From JAVBMJ01 sp031551275 (GTDB taxonomy: Bacteria > Bacteroidota > Bacteroidia > Bacteroidales > Rikenellaceae): a stretch of DNA of 64,000 nt. The stretch's first letter is position 1. The number at the start of each line of letters is the position of its first letter. The position numbers were made by a program, and so were the translations under genes. This document shows positions 26,369 to 34,731 of this stretch, in pieces. The stretch is taken from NCBI GenBank assembly GCA_031551275.1, contig JAVBNX010000009.1, positions 1-64,000 of the forward strand, in the 5' to 3' direction. Below the pieces are notes generated by a model. The model saw only the letters and a program-made list of their open reading frames with translations, did not search any database and was not told the DNA's origin.

Positions 26369-28032
26369 TAGGGCGGGGCGATTTTGACGTCCGCGTAGTT
26401 GTAGCTTACCGTGCTGGTGATCCCGTTGACGGGGTCCCAGTTGTCGGTGCGGAAGCACTCGGCGGGAAGTCCGTCGCCGTTCTCCAGGTTGGTCATCGGG
26501 GAGGAAATCATGGCGTAGCGCACGGCCGCAGGCTCGGGGACCGAGGCGTGGGACAGCTCCACGGCGCCGTCTTTGATGACCGCGTCGGCCAGGTAAAAGA
26601 CCTTGTTCGCGCCCGCGATGTAGAAGAAGCGGGGGGCGGTCCCGTCGTTGGTCCTCAGCCCCGAGGCGTGGTCGAAGGTCACGGTGACCTTATTGCCGGT
26701 GATCGTGTGGCTCTTGTAGCGGGGACCGCAGAAATTGACGAAGGAGTTGCCGTAGCTCTTGTTCAGGGCGATCCGGGCCAGGCGCTGGCCCACCTCACGT
26801 TTCTTGGCGGGATGAACGTCGTCCGGGTCGCCCACGTCGAGGGTTACGGCCATCTCGCTGTTGGTTACCTGGTCGCGTATCTTGGCCTGGGTCTCGCGGA
26901 TGTAGCAGAACTGGTCCCAGATCGTTCTGCGCAAAGAGGCGTTGGAAACCTTAACATCCCAGTAGCTGGGCGCCACCTGCACGTAATAATGGGGGATGTC
27001 GCCCTGGTCGAAGCCTTTGCGCCACTCCCTGAGCATGGTTTGTATCAGAAGGAGGTACTCGTCGGGTTCGGCTCCGTTGGCCTCGCCCTGGTACCAGATC
27101 ATGCCCCGCATCGAGACGTTCAGGCAGGGGTAGATCATCGCGTTGTAGATTATCGAGGGTATGAGTACGCCCACGTATGCCGACGGGTTGTTCATGTAGG
27201 GAGTGTAGTATTTCGCTTTGAGGGTCGGGTCGGCTTCCAGCGCGGCCATCGGTGTGAACGCCTGCGCGGGAGCCCCGCCAATGGCCGAGACCACCAGCCC
27301 GACGGGGACGTGGAAGCTGTCGACCAGCTTTTTGGCGAAGAAGTAGGCCACGGCGCTGAACCCGGGGGCTGTGCCGCGGCGGCACGTCTGCCAGCCCGAA
27401 TTCGGGGAGTCCCACTGGGCGCTCAGGGTGCCGGCCGGGGTAATGGTGTTCATCCTGATGGTCTGCTGGTAGTTGGCGGCAGCGTCGGCAACCACGTTCT
27501 CGTAGTCCTCGACGCCCAGCCATGTACCTTTTGCCCTCAGCGTGACCTCCATGTTGGACTGGCCGCTGCAAAACCAGACCTCGCCGATCACAACGCCTGT
27601 AAAGCTCGTCGTGGCACCCTTGTAGGTAACGTCGATCGTCTGGCCGGGGTTGCCCGCCGGGGCGAAGGGGACGTTGAGCCTCACGCGCCAGGTGCCGCGG
27701 CCGTTGACCGTGGATGTAAAGGTCTTGCTGCTCCAGGAGACCTTAATCGAGACCGTCTGGCCCGTCTGGCCTGTTCCCCAGATCCGCAGTTGCCGGTTCT
27801 GCTGGACGACCATGTTGTCGCCGATCAAACTGCTGATGGCGAAAGACCTCGAGGACGACTCGCCCGGGAAGGGGTCGGTGTCCTGCTCGGGGATCGCCTC
27901 GGGATCGAGGGCCGCCTCGGTGGGAAGCGTCGGGACGGGATCGGGTTCGGGGTTGGTCGGGTCGTCGTTCCCGCAGGAGGCGAATAGGGAGAGGGTGGTG
28001 GCCAAAAGGCTTAGGATCAGGGTACGTTTCAT
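26362..28032 (-). CDS. sialate O-acetylesterase-like lipoprotein
   Basis: A 556-residue SGNH-hydrolase lipoprotein (signal MKRTLILSLLATTLSLFASC, lipobox FASC) with a Pro/Asp/Glu-rich linker (about 22-60). Family blocks are IGDNMVVQQ, the Block I serine GEVWFCSGQSNM, IGGAPAQAF, MIWYQGEANG and a C-terminal D-x-x-H pair DDVHPAKKREVGQRLA. It resembles sialate 9-O-acetylesterases and related glycan deacetylases, which remove acetyl groups from host or plant glycans in the periplasm or at the surface. It is not beside a sialidase or SusC/D here, so the substrate is an inference. It ends in a 7-bp overlap with the KdpD-like gene. Confidence 0.88.
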   Translation of the reverse strand: MKRTLILSLLATTLSLFASCGNDDPTNPEPDPVPTLPTEAALDPEAIPEQDTDPFPGESSSRSFAISSLIGDNMVVQQNRQLRIWGTGQTGQTVSIKVSWSSKTFTSTVNGRGTWRVRLNVPFAPAGNPGQTIDVTYKGATTSFTGVVIGEVWFCSGQSNMEVTLRAKGTWLGVEDYENVVADAAANYQQTIRMNTITPAGTLSAQWDSPNSGWQTCRRGTAPGFSAVAYFFAKKLVDSFHVPVGLVVSAIGGAPAQAFTPMAALEADPTLKAKYYTPYMNNPSAYVGVLIPSIIYNAMIYPCLNVSMRGMIWYQGEANGAEPDEYLLLIQTMLREWRKGFDQGDIPHYYVQVAPSYWDVKVSNASLRRTIWDQFCYIRETQAKIRDQVTNSEMAVTLDVGDPDDVHPAKKREVGQRLARIALNKSYGNSFVNFCGPRYKSHTITGNKVTVTFDHASGLRTNDGTAPRFFYIAGANKVFYLADAVIKDGAVELSHASVPEPAAVRYAMISSPMTNLENGDGLPAECFRTDNWDPVNGITSTVSYNYADVKIAPPYY

Positions 28033-28195
28033 AATACAAATATCGGATTATTTTTACAAAATGTAACGGGGCCGTTCTTTTTTATATTGCATTTGAGCGG
28101 TGTGTGCATAAAATTCAGGAAAAATAGAAATGCCGCGGGGGGTGCATGGCGTATCATTGTCACACTGATTTATAACCTATTCATACTTATAGCTT

Positions 28196-29440
28196 ATGGG
28201 AACAATAGCACAAAAATTGCAATACACGGCCGATGCGGTGGATGCCATCCAACAGGCGATCATAGACAAAGGCGTCGAGGTGCCGGATGGGGCCGCGCTG
28301 GCCGAGTATGCGGGGAAGATCCGCGAGATCGGCGGCACGCTTCGCCCCGAGGGGTATTGGGGGGTCTCTTTCCATGACTTCGACGGATCGCTCATCAAGA
28401 CCGAATGGGTCGCCCCCGGGGGATCGGTAAGGGAGTTTCCCGCGCAACCCGTGCATCCGGAATACCCATTCCTTGTGCCCGCCGGATACAACTACATCCC
28501 CGAAGACCTGGCAAACGTGCGGCACGACTACACCGTCGGGGCGATGTACGATACCTCGGACGGGAAGACACACGTGATCGGGAAAACGACCGGGGCGTCC
28601 GGGACGGCGTTTACCCTCTGCTTCAACCGTTCCGGCGCAGGGACGTTGAGTGTCGATTTGGGCAACGGGAGTGAGGTCATTACCACCACCGCGACCGGGG
28701 TCGTGCAGCTTCCCGTCGATATGGGAACGCCGGGGGAGTTCCATATAACGGTATGGATGAGCGCAGGGTCGGGCACGGTTGGCTTGGGAGGAAATACGGA
28801 GGCTACCACATTCATAATTGAATCGGCCAAGCGCGGTATCGTTACCGGAGTGTTTTTAGGGCCGAAATGCATACTGTACGATCATGCGTTCAGGTCATTC
28901 GTTTGCCTGGAATATGTAACGTTTGGAAGCACCTTCGGAGCGGCGACCGTATACAACTACGCTTTGTGGGATTGCAGGAGCCTGCGCTTTTTGGCCCTCT
29001 CGCGCAACATAACAAAATTGGGCGTGATGTCCTTCCCGTACAGGTGCGCAGGGTATTCATTTCCTGTTAATACTTCCGATATAGGCGTGGAGACGTTGAA
29101 ATACAGTACGGGCATCTCACACGTCGTACTGCCCGAGGCCGCCGTCGTTTTAGGCACGGGGCTGCTGAATTACAGCTTTACGATAGACGAGATTACGGTA
29201 GGGCCCAAGGTAACCACGATCAACGGGACTGCCCTGTCGGACATCCCGGGGCTTAAAAAGCTCTACATGACTGCCTTGACGCCGCCAACCATTGCAGCCA
29301 ATTTCCTTACCACTACCCTCAACCCGCAGTTGCGGATACTGGTGCCTGCCGGGTGCGGGGAGGCGTATAAAAACGCGCCCAACTGGAGCGCGTTGGCGGC
29401 CTATATAACCGAAATGCCGGGCGCTACGGGGCAGCCGTAG
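28196..29440 (+). CDS. BspA-type leucine-rich-repeat protein with phage-tail-like N-terminus
   Basis: A 414-residue protein with no signal peptide. The first 45 residues (KLQYTADAVDAIQQAIIDKGVEVPDGAALAEYAGKI) match a pattern common in phage tail and baseplate-associated proteins (xAIxxKGVxVPDGxxLxxYAxKI). The C-terminal half (about 240-400) has LRR_5/BspA-like repeats (LEYVTFGSTF, HVVLPEAAVVLG, IDEITVGPKVTTI, LKKLYMTALTPPTI) and ends with a typical ILVPAGCGEAYKNAPNWSALAAYI cap. Such proteins are often surface or secreted. The lack of a leader plus the phage-like start suggest a horizontally spread cassette. A strong terminator follows at 29474-29524. Confidence 0.78.
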   Translation: MGTIAQKLQYTADAVDAIQQAIIDKGVEVPDGAALAEYAGKIREIGGTLRPEGYWGVSFHDFDGSLIKTEWVAPGGSVREFPAQPVHPEYPFLVPAGYNYIPEDLANVRHDYTVGAMYDTSDGKTHVIGKTTGASGTAFTLCFNRSGAGTLSVDLGNGSEVITTTATGVVQLPVDMGTPGEFHITVWMSAGSGTVGLGGNTEATTFIIESAKRGIVTGVFLGPKCILYDHAFRSFVCLEYVTFGSTFGAATVYNYALWDCRSLRFLALSRNITKLGVMSFPYRCAGYSFPVNTSDIGVETLKYSTGISHVVLPEAAVVLGTGLLNYSFTIDEITVGPKVTTINGTALSDIPGLKKLYMTALTPPTIAANFLTTTLNPQLRILVPAGCGEAYKNAPNWSALAAYITEMPGATGQP

Positions 29441-29473
29441 TGCGTGAAATGCGCCGCTTTGGACCAAGCGCCA

Positions 29474-29524
29474 AATAAATTCGACCGGGATTGGAAGGTT
29501 ATCCTCATCCCGGTCGATTTATTT
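29474..29524. terminator. strong hairpin terminator after the LRR gene
   Basis: An approximately 17-bp stem between AAATAAATTCGACCGGGAT-type arms (29473-29491 and 29507-29524) with one bulge, followed by TTTT. Confidence 0.8.
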
Positions 29525-29642
29525 TGTGGCGTACAATCCAAAAAGAGAGTCGTTACGCGAAGGGCCGACCGTGGGGCATATCAATACGGAACGCAATGCG
29601 TTCTCGTTCGTTGTCAGGGGTGTCCACTGAGCCGTTTCGGGC

Positions 29643-30077
29643 TTACTTGACGATCGCGATGTTGACCGCGTTCATGCCGCGGGGGCCGCGCTCGGTCTCG
29701 AAGGTAACCTTATGGCCTTCGGCCAGGTTGGCCGGGGCGGCCGAAATGTGGAAGAAATACTTCTCGGCCGAATCCAGGTCCTTGATAAAGCCGTAGCCCT
29801 TGTCGGTGTTGAAATACTCCACGCGGCCGTTGAATACCTCGGGTCCGGTGTCCTCCTTCTTGGGGGTCGAAATCTCGATATCCTCCAGTTTGATCTCCTC
29901 CTTTACGCGCTCCTCGGGCGGCGTGTCGGTAATGTTGCCCATTTCATCCACATAGGCGATCATGTCGTCTAATGTGGCCGTGCCTGAGGCCTGGCGCTCC
30001 TCCTTGCGTTTCTGTTTCTCGAGGCGCTTGGCCTGCTTCTTTTTTTCGTTTTCTCTTTTTCCGAAAGATCCTGCCAT
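29643..30077 (-). CDS. cold-shock-domain protein with basic coiled N-terminus
   Basis: A 144-residue protein of the Bacteroidetes CSD family. The N-terminal third is a lysine/arginine helix (KRENEKKKQAKRLEKQKRKEERQ). The C-terminal 65 residues are a cold-shock domain with RNP1 KGYGFIKD and RNP2-like KYFFHISA, expected to bind single-stranded nucleic acid as an RNA chaperone. It is transcribed after the RhlE helicase, and its first 109 bp overlap the end of that gene in another frame. Pairing an RNA helicase with a cold-shock RNA chaperone is common in this phylum. No promoter of its own is visible, so it is probably co-transcribed. Confidence 0.9.
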   Translation of the reverse strand: MAGSFGKRENEKKKQAKRLEKQKRKEERQASGTATLDDMIAYVDEMGNITDTPPEERVKEEIKLEDIEISTPKKEDTGPEVFNGRVEYFNTDKGYGFIKDLDSAEKYFFHISAAPANLAEGHKVTFETERGPRGMNAVNIAIVK

Positions 30078-31300
30078 TCAATTGAATTTTGGGTTGGTTT
30101 TTGGGTTATCGATTCGTGTTGCATTTCGTTGATCTCTTTGCCGGTCAGCTTTTGGATGTCGCGCATCATGGGCATTTCCTCCTGCGAGCAGAAGGTAAAC
30201 GCGGTGCCCGGGCAGCCGGCGCGGCCCGTGCGGCCGATGCGGTGGACGTAGGTCTCGGCCACGTCCGGAAGGTCGTAGTTGATGACCATATGCAGCTCCT
30301 TGATGTCGATCCCGCGCGCGGCGATGTCGGTGGCGATCATCACCTTGATCTCGCCCGACTTGAAATCCGACAGGGCCCTCTGGCGCTGGTTCTGCGATTT
30401 GTTGCCGTGGATGGCCTGGCTGGGGATGCCCGCCTTTTTCAGCACGCGCGAGATGCCGTCCGCCCCGTGCTTGGTGCGGGAGAAGACCAATACCGATTTT
30501 TCTTCCCGCTCCCTGAGCACGGAGATCAGCAGGCCCTTTTTCTCGGGCTTCTCGACAAAGAAGATGTGCTGGTCGACCATTTCGGTCGTGCTCGACACGG
30601 GCGTTACCTCGATGCGCTCGGGGTTGGTAAGGATCGTGCGCGACAGGGAGACGATCTCCTCGGGCATGGTGGCTGAGAAGAACAAAGTCTGCCGCTTTTT
30701 GGGGATCAGGGGCAGCAAACGCCGGATGTCGGCGATAAAGCCCATGTCCAGCATCCGGTCGGCCTCGTCCAGCACGAAATGGGTCAGCGCGTCGAGTTTG
30801 ACCTCGCCCTGGCCGATCAGGTCCAGCAAGCGGCCCGGCGTGGCGACCAGGATGTCGACCCCGCGGCGGAGTTTCTCGGTCTGGGGGCCCTGTTTCACCC
30901 CGCCGAAGATCACGGTGTGGTTCAGATCGGTGTGTTTGCCGTAGTCGGAGAAGCACTCGTCGATCTGGATGGCCAGTTCGCGCGTAGGGGTGAGGATCAA
31001 GGCGCGGATGGGGCGCCACTCCCGGGTCCGGCCGTGGGAGCGTCCGCGGCGGTCGCGGCGGCTGGGTTGGGCGGGTTCGGGGTTGTAAGGGGGGCTGGCA
31101 GGGTCCTCCATCAGGTGTTGCAGGATGGGGATGGCGAAAGCCGCCGTTTTGCCGGTGCCCGTCTGGGCGATGCCGAAGATATCTTTGCCCCGCTGCACGA
31201 CCGGGATGGCCTGCACCTGGATCGGGGTCGGTTCTGCGTATCCTTTTTCGCGGACGGCCTTCAAAATAGGCTCCGCAATGTTCAATTCGTTAAAAGTCAT
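29969..31300 (-). CDS. rhlE: DEAD-box RNA helicase RhlE-like
   Basis: A 443-residue RhlE-type helicase. Motifs in order: Q motif EPTPIQVQAIPV, Walker A AQTGTGKT, LTPTRELAIQ, TPGRLLDLIGQ, VLDEADRMLDMGF, FFSATMPEE, ATDIAARGIDIKELH, HRIGRTGRAG. A Ser/Arg/Gly-rich insert follows Walker A (about 75-95, SRRDRRGRSHGRTREW). The C-terminal tail (RSRPSASRNRNARRSARPQARPH) overlaps the coding region of the cold-shock gene by 109 bp, an unusually long overlap. It sits 24 nt after the nitronate monooxygenase gene in the same direction. RNA unwinding in ribosome assembly or decay is the family role. Confidence 0.92.
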   Translation of the reverse strand: MTFNELNIAEPILKAVREKGYAEPTPIQVQAIPVVQRGKDIFGIAQTGTGKTAAFAIPILQHLMEDPASPPYNPEPAQPSRRDRRGRSHGRTREWRPIRALILTPTRELAIQIDECFSDYGKHTDLNHTVIFGGVKQGPQTEKLRRGVDILVATPGRLLDLIGQGEVKLDALTHFVLDEADRMLDMGFIADIRRLLPLIPKKRQTLFFSATMPEEIVSLSRTILTNPERIEVTPVSSTTEMVDQHIFFVEKPEKKGLLISVLREREEKSVLVFSRTKHGADGISRVLKKAGIPSQAIHGNKSQNQRQRALSDFKSGEIKVMIATDIAARGIDIKELHMVINYDLPDVAETYVHRIGRTGRAGCPGTAFTFCSQEEMPMMRDIQKLTGKEINEMQHESITQKPTQNSIEWQDLSEKEKTKKRSRPSASRNRNARRSARPQARPH

Positions 31301-31324
31301 AGATAAATTTTAACGGCCGTCGCG

Positions 31325-32410
31325 TTACAACGCGGCTGCCGTGGTAAGGAAAAAGTCGGCTTTCAGCCGTTCGACCACCTCTTTGACGCTCTGGATCTTA
31401 TCGGCCATGTAGGCGTTGCTCCCGGCGAAGGCGTAGCCTTTGGCCATGTTGCCTTTGGCGGCGTTGTAGAGGGCCTTGATGATGCAATAGGGGCTTTTGG
31501 TGTAGTCACAGGTGCGGATGCAGTGGAACGGGCAGGCGCGGGGTTTTTGCTTGCCCTCGGCCACGCTGCGGATGAACTCGCCGTCGAACGCGCGGCCCGG
31601 CATCCCCACGGGGCTTTGGATGATGCGCACGTCGCGCTCGTTGGCGTTGATGTAGACCTTCTTGAACTCCAGCGAGGCGTCGCACTCCTCGGTGGGCACG
31701 AAGATCGAGCCCATCTGCACGGCCGAGGCCCCCAGCTCCAGGAAACGGGCGATGTCAGCCCCGGTGGATATGCCCCCGGCGGCGATCACGGGGATTTGTT
31801 TGCGCGAGGCGTAGCTGTCGGCAATGGCGACAGTCTCGGGGATCAGGTGCTCCAGGGAGTAGTTCTCGTCGTCGATCTGATTGGCTTTGAAGCCGAGGTG
31901 GCCGCCCGCCTTGGGGCCCTCCACGACGATCGCGTCGGGCAGGTAGTTGTAGGCCGCGTCCCACTTCTCGCAGATCAGCTTGGCGGCGCGCGCCGAGGAG
32001 ACGATCGGGGCCAGGCGCGTCACGCTGCCCGGCGTGAGGTAGGAGGGGAGGTCCAGCGGCAGGCCCGCCCCGGCGAAGATCACGTCGACCTTCTCCTGGA
32101 TCGAGGTGCGCACCATGTCGGCGAAGTTGGACAGCGCGACCATGATGTTCACGCCGATTACCCCCCGGGTCTTCTCCCGCGCCTTGCGGATCTCCTGTTT
32201 GAGGCCCTCGATGCATTTCTGCTGGAAGTCGCCTTTGGTTTGCGGGTAGAGCAGCCCCAGTCCTGCGACCGAGATCACGCCCACGCCGCCTTCGTTGGCC
32301 ACGGCCGCGGCCAGGCCGTTGAGCGATACGCCTACGCCCATGCCGCCCTGAATGATGGGCAGCGCGACACTGAGGTCGCCTATGCGAAATGATTTCATTT
32401 GTTTCATCAT
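31325..32410 (-). CDS. nitronate monooxygenase family protein (FabK-like TIM barrel)
   Basis: A 361-residue FMN-dependent enzyme of the NMO/2-nitropropane dioxygenase family. N-terminal IIQGGMGVGVSLNGLAAAVANEGGVGVIS, the FMN/phosphate loops DAIVVEGPKAGGHLGF and VIAAGGISTGADIARFLELGASAVQMGS are all present. It also carries a cysteine cluster CPFHCIRTCDYTKSPYCI near the C-terminus, which is characteristic of a Bacteroidetes/Clostridia subgroup and could hold an Fe-S cluster, although that is unproven. The physiological substrate is unknown; FabK-type enoyl-ACP reductase is an alternative. The start ATGATG lies in one arm of a 15-bp inverted repeat. It heads the NMO-rhlE-csp cluster from a distant promoter at 32589-32582. 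Confidence 0.88.
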   Translation of the reverse strand: MMKQMKSFRIGDLSVALPIIQGGMGVGVSLNGLAAAVANEGGVGVISVAGLGLLYPQTKGDFQQKCIEGLKQEIRKAREKTRGVIGVNIMVALSNFADMVRTSIQEKVDVIFAGAGLPLDLPSYLTPGSVTRLAPIVSSARAAKLICEKWDAAYNYLPDAIVVEGPKAGGHLGFKANQIDDENYSLEHLIPETVAIADSYASRKQIPVIAAGGISTGADIARFLELGASAVQMGSIFVPTEECDASLEFKKVYINANERDVRIIQSPVGMPGRAFDGEFIRSVAEGKQKPRACPFHCIRTCDYTKSPYCIIKALYNAAKGNMAKGYAFAGSNAYMADKIQSVKEVVERLKADFFLTTAAAL

Positions 32411-32509
32411 CGAAATTTGACAATTGCCGTCTTCAGTCCTTCGGTGGCTTACTCGGGCAAGGATTTGCCGAAACGCAAAAGCTTAAACTGGTCGATTTCA
32501 ACGATGAAA
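32402..32509. promoter_or_regulatory. inverted repeat in the nitronate monooxygenase leader
   Basis: TTTCATCATCGAAAT (32402-32416) and ATTTCAACGATGAAA (32495-32509) pair at 13 of 15 positions. The left arm includes the ATGATG start, so an RNA stem could hide the start region. Confidence 0.4.
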
Positions 32510-32581
32510 GCAGCCGGGATTCAGCTTACCCGGGAAGATGCAAAGCAGAGAAAGATCGGAATGAACTCGTGTGTTTCACGG

Positions 32582-32589
32582 CAAAGATA
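32582..32589 (-). promoter_or_regulatory. -7 box TATCTTTG upstream of nitronate monooxygenase
   Basis: A perfect box on the minus strand, implying a leader of about 165 nt. The rest of 32411-32666 has no gene that I can support. Confidence 0.5.
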
Positions 32590-32666
32590 GCGCTTTTTTG
32601 CCATTCCACCAATTAATAACACAACACAAGGAGTTTTATTGTCCCGAGAGGGGATTGCCGTTACTT

Positions 32667-33151
32667 TCAGAACTTCAGCGTCAGGCTCAATCCGTAGCCC
32701 TAAGAGTCGAAGTAGGTGTTCTGTATGCCTGCTTTGTCCTTTTTGATCCCGGTCAGCAGCACGATAACCCCCACCACGGAGGTCGCGCCGCATACATAGC
32801 CGATCGTGGATTTGTTCTTCTGCGCTTTGTCGGCCTGGTCGAGCAGTTTGGCCATTTCAGCTGCATCCGCCGTACTTTGCGCCGCCTTTTCGGCGGCCTG
32901 TGCAGCCTGCGCGGCCTGCGTGGGCAGGGTGACCTGCGCCAGGTACATCGCATTGAAGTCCTTTTCGCCGAACCGCTTGATGTATTGGTTCTTGGTGATG
33001 TACTTGTTGGTCTGCTTGTCTAAATACATGTGTCCTGCACGTTGCCTATGTAGGTGTTGACCTTGTATGCGGGCAGGGAAACCTGTTGCTGGGCCAATGA
33101 GATGCTGCAAATAAGGCAGGCGAACGAAAGTAAAAAGAATTTTTTCACCAT
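32667..33151 (-). pseudogene. decayed secreted protein gene (frameshift plus in-frame stop)
   Basis: Read leftward, ATG at 33151 opens a signal peptide (MVKKFFLLSFACLICSISLAQQ) and VSLPAYKVNTYIGNVQDT, then hits a stop. A second frame continues as MYLDKQTNKYITKNQYIKRF through a coiled Ala/Gln segment and a membrane helix (STIGYVCGATSVVGVIVLLTGI) to a TAG at 32702-32700. After that TAG the same frame still reads GYGLSLTLKF and a natural stop at 32667. An ancestral gene of about 160 residues is therefore broken twice, by a frameshift near 33020-33060 and by the TAG. The family is not recognised. Confidence 0.7.
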
Positions 33152-33270
33152 TGGTTAGTGTTAAATTAACTCGGGTGAGCGGTAATCAGACACAAATATC
33201 GCGAAAGTATTTGAAAATTAGGTTTGTTTAGCGCAGTCCCGTCCTGTTTTTTACAGTTTTGGATTTAAAA

Positions 33271-33639
33271 CTATAATCTATTGGCTTTGTTGTATTTATC
33301 TATTGAATTATCGCATAGGGTTTGTAAGAAAGGAATTGCATCCCGATCGGAATATTTGACTTTCACACACCCTTTGCCGTATTGGGCCCGGGGTAAGAGG
33401 GCTTTCATCCCTTCAATCAGGTTAAAGTCGAGCGTATGGACTGAAAAATGATGCTTGTTTGCTGTAAACATAACGTACCCATCCAGATTGCTCTCTTTGA
33501 ACTTATACATCGGGCATTGCCGGAACATGTTTACCTTTAATTTGGGATGATGTTGTTCCATGTATTGGAAAAAAATTCCCAGCCAGATTTTTCCTTGTTC
33601 CGGAGCGGCGTCTATATATTCCCGGGGAGTGGTGATCAT
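33271..33639 (-). CDS. DUF1801-like protein
   Basis: A 122-residue small protein with the DUF1801/YdhG pattern: YIDAAPEQGKIWLGIFFQYMEQ at the start, then PMYKFKESNLDGYVMFTANKHHFSVHTLDFNLI and a C-terminal YGKGCVKVKYSDRDAIPFLQTL. The family is widespread, compact and of unknown biochemical function. It begins one nucleotide after the ECF transporter gene stop in a three-gene leftward operon with DUF1893. A role linked to the transported compound is a guess from the operon only. Confidence 0.75.
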   Translation of the reverse strand: MITTPREYIDAAPEQGKIWLGIFFQYMEQHHPKLKVNMFRQCPMYKFKESNLDGYVMFTANKHHFSVHTLDFNLIEGMKALLPRAQYGKGCVKVKYSDRDAIPFLQTLCDNSIDKYNKANRL

Positions 33640-33640
33640 C

Positions 33641-34153
33641 TTATTTCCGGATCAGGTAGTTGATCAGCAGGTAGCCGCCGAAGATTTGCAGGAGCATACC
33701 GGGCCATGCGATCAGAAAGCCCTGAACCGCAGCCGGAAAACTGCCCGTGATCGACCATCCCGCCAGCGCGCCGATCACTTGGTATGACAGCACCACCCCG
33801 GCCAGAATGGGAAGGGATACTTTGGCGAACCGTTTGGCCGCAAAGGCCGCGATGAGGGCCAGCAGGACGGATTTGACCATGATGGCGGGGAGAACCTCCG
33901 AGGAGGGCATCCCGAAAAGCAGCGAGTTGGCCAGAGGGGAGAGCAGGGCGGTAAGCAGTCCCGCTTTCCATCCGTATTTACAGGCAGCCACCAGGGTAAA
34001 GAAATAGATGGGCAGCCAGGTGGGACCGCCCATAGAGGCGAGGTGGAACAGTCGGGGCAGCAGGATGTTGCCTGCCACAAAAACCGCAACGGCCAAATAG
34101 GTCTTCGCCTGGTTGTAGCCCAGGGTGTAGAGCTGTAAACTTTGCGTATTCAT
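33641..34153 (-). CDS. ECF transporter substrate-binding (S) component
   Basis: A 170-residue integral membrane protein with five or six helices (YLAVAVFVAGNILLPRLFHL, WLPIYFFTLVAACKYG, AGLLTALLSPLANSLLFGM, AIMVKSVLLALIAAFAAK, LPILAGVVLSYQVIGALAG, IAWPGMLLQIFGGYLLINYLI). The GWKAGLLTALLSPLANSLLFGMP segment is typical of Bacteroidetes ECF S components for vitamins or other micronutrients. No EcfA/EcfT genes are adjacent, so it would use a shared energising module (group II ECF). ATG overlaps the DUF1893 stop. The substrate is unknown. Confidence 0.75.
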   Translation of the reverse strand: MNTQSLQLYTLGYNQAKTYLAVAVFVAGNILLPRLFHLASMGGPTWLPIYFFTLVAACKYGWKAGLLTALLSPLANSLLFGMPSSEVLPAIMVKSVLLALIAAFAAKRFAKVSLPILAGVVLSYQVIGALAGWSITGSFPAAVQGFLIAWPGMLLQIFGGYLLINYLIRK

Positions 34154-34578
34154 GCTTTATTTATTTTGGTGAAAAATTCTTCGATGGCGGGCAATATCTC
34201 CCCGGGGGGCTTCTCCCGGCATATTGCCTCCAAGGGGCAAATGCCGGTGTCGTCCCGGTTGCGGATATAGGGGACCACCTGTCCGAAACCGGTCTCCACG
34301 CCCGCCCGGCGGAGCAAGTCGAGGGCCGGTTCGCTGATCCTTCCGGCATAGACCCAGGCTGCCTTCCCCATGATCAGCAAGGCGGCGGCGGCCCTGCCCA
34401 CGACCTTGTCCGCAACGGACGCGCCGTTTAAAAAATCCGGCTCATTTTTCAGCAGGCCATACAAATCGGTAACGCCCCTGCCGGTAAATGTCCGCGTTTC
34501 GCCGTTGCGAACCACGCAGGAGTAGCCTCCTTTTTGCAGTATGTCGATCAATTCATCGGTTGCCGGGCTCTGTCTCAT
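34150..34578 (-). CDS. DUF1893 domain protein
   Basis: A 142-residue protein of the DUF1893 family, recognised from SCVVRNGETRTFTGRGVTDLYGLL, GASVADKVVGRAAAALLIMG, VYAGRISEPALDLLRRAGV and the CPLEAICRE tail. The family has a cytidine-deaminase-like shape with conserved cysteines and histidine replaced, and its function is unknown. The start ATG at 34578 lies 23 nt from a perfect TATCTTTG box; the longer in-frame start at 34659 would lie upstream of the promoter. It heads the operon DUF1893-ECF S-DUF1801. Confidence 0.82.
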   Translation of the reverse strand: MRQSPATDELIDILQKGGYSCVVRNGETRTFTGRGVTDLYGLLKNEPDFLNGASVADKVVGRAAAALLIMGKAAWVYAGRISEPALDLLRRAGVETGFGQVVPYIRNRDDTGICPLEAICREKPPGEILPAIEEFFTKINKA

Positions 34579-34601
34579 CGGCCGCGCAAGGATTAATTCT
34601 A

Positions 34602-34609
34602 CAAAGATA
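34602..34609 (-). promoter_or_regulatory. -7 box TATCTTTG of the DUF1893-ECF-DUF1801 operon
   Basis: A perfect box that ends 23 nt before the ATG at 34578. Confidence 0.65.
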
Positions 34610-34702
34610 ATTTTTTGGTTCGAGAGGTAATCTAAACGGAATGTTAAAAAAAACAGCACTCGCCAAGTTTTTATCCCGGTTTATATATTGCAGGATAATT
34701 TC

Positions 34703-34710
34703 TATATTTG
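34703..34710 (+). promoter_or_regulatory. -7 box TATATTTG of the barrel-like protein gene
   Basis: A perfect box that ends 21 nt before the ATG at 34732. Confidence 0.65.
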
Positions 34711-34731
34711 AATTGAAAAGCCTATTGGTAA

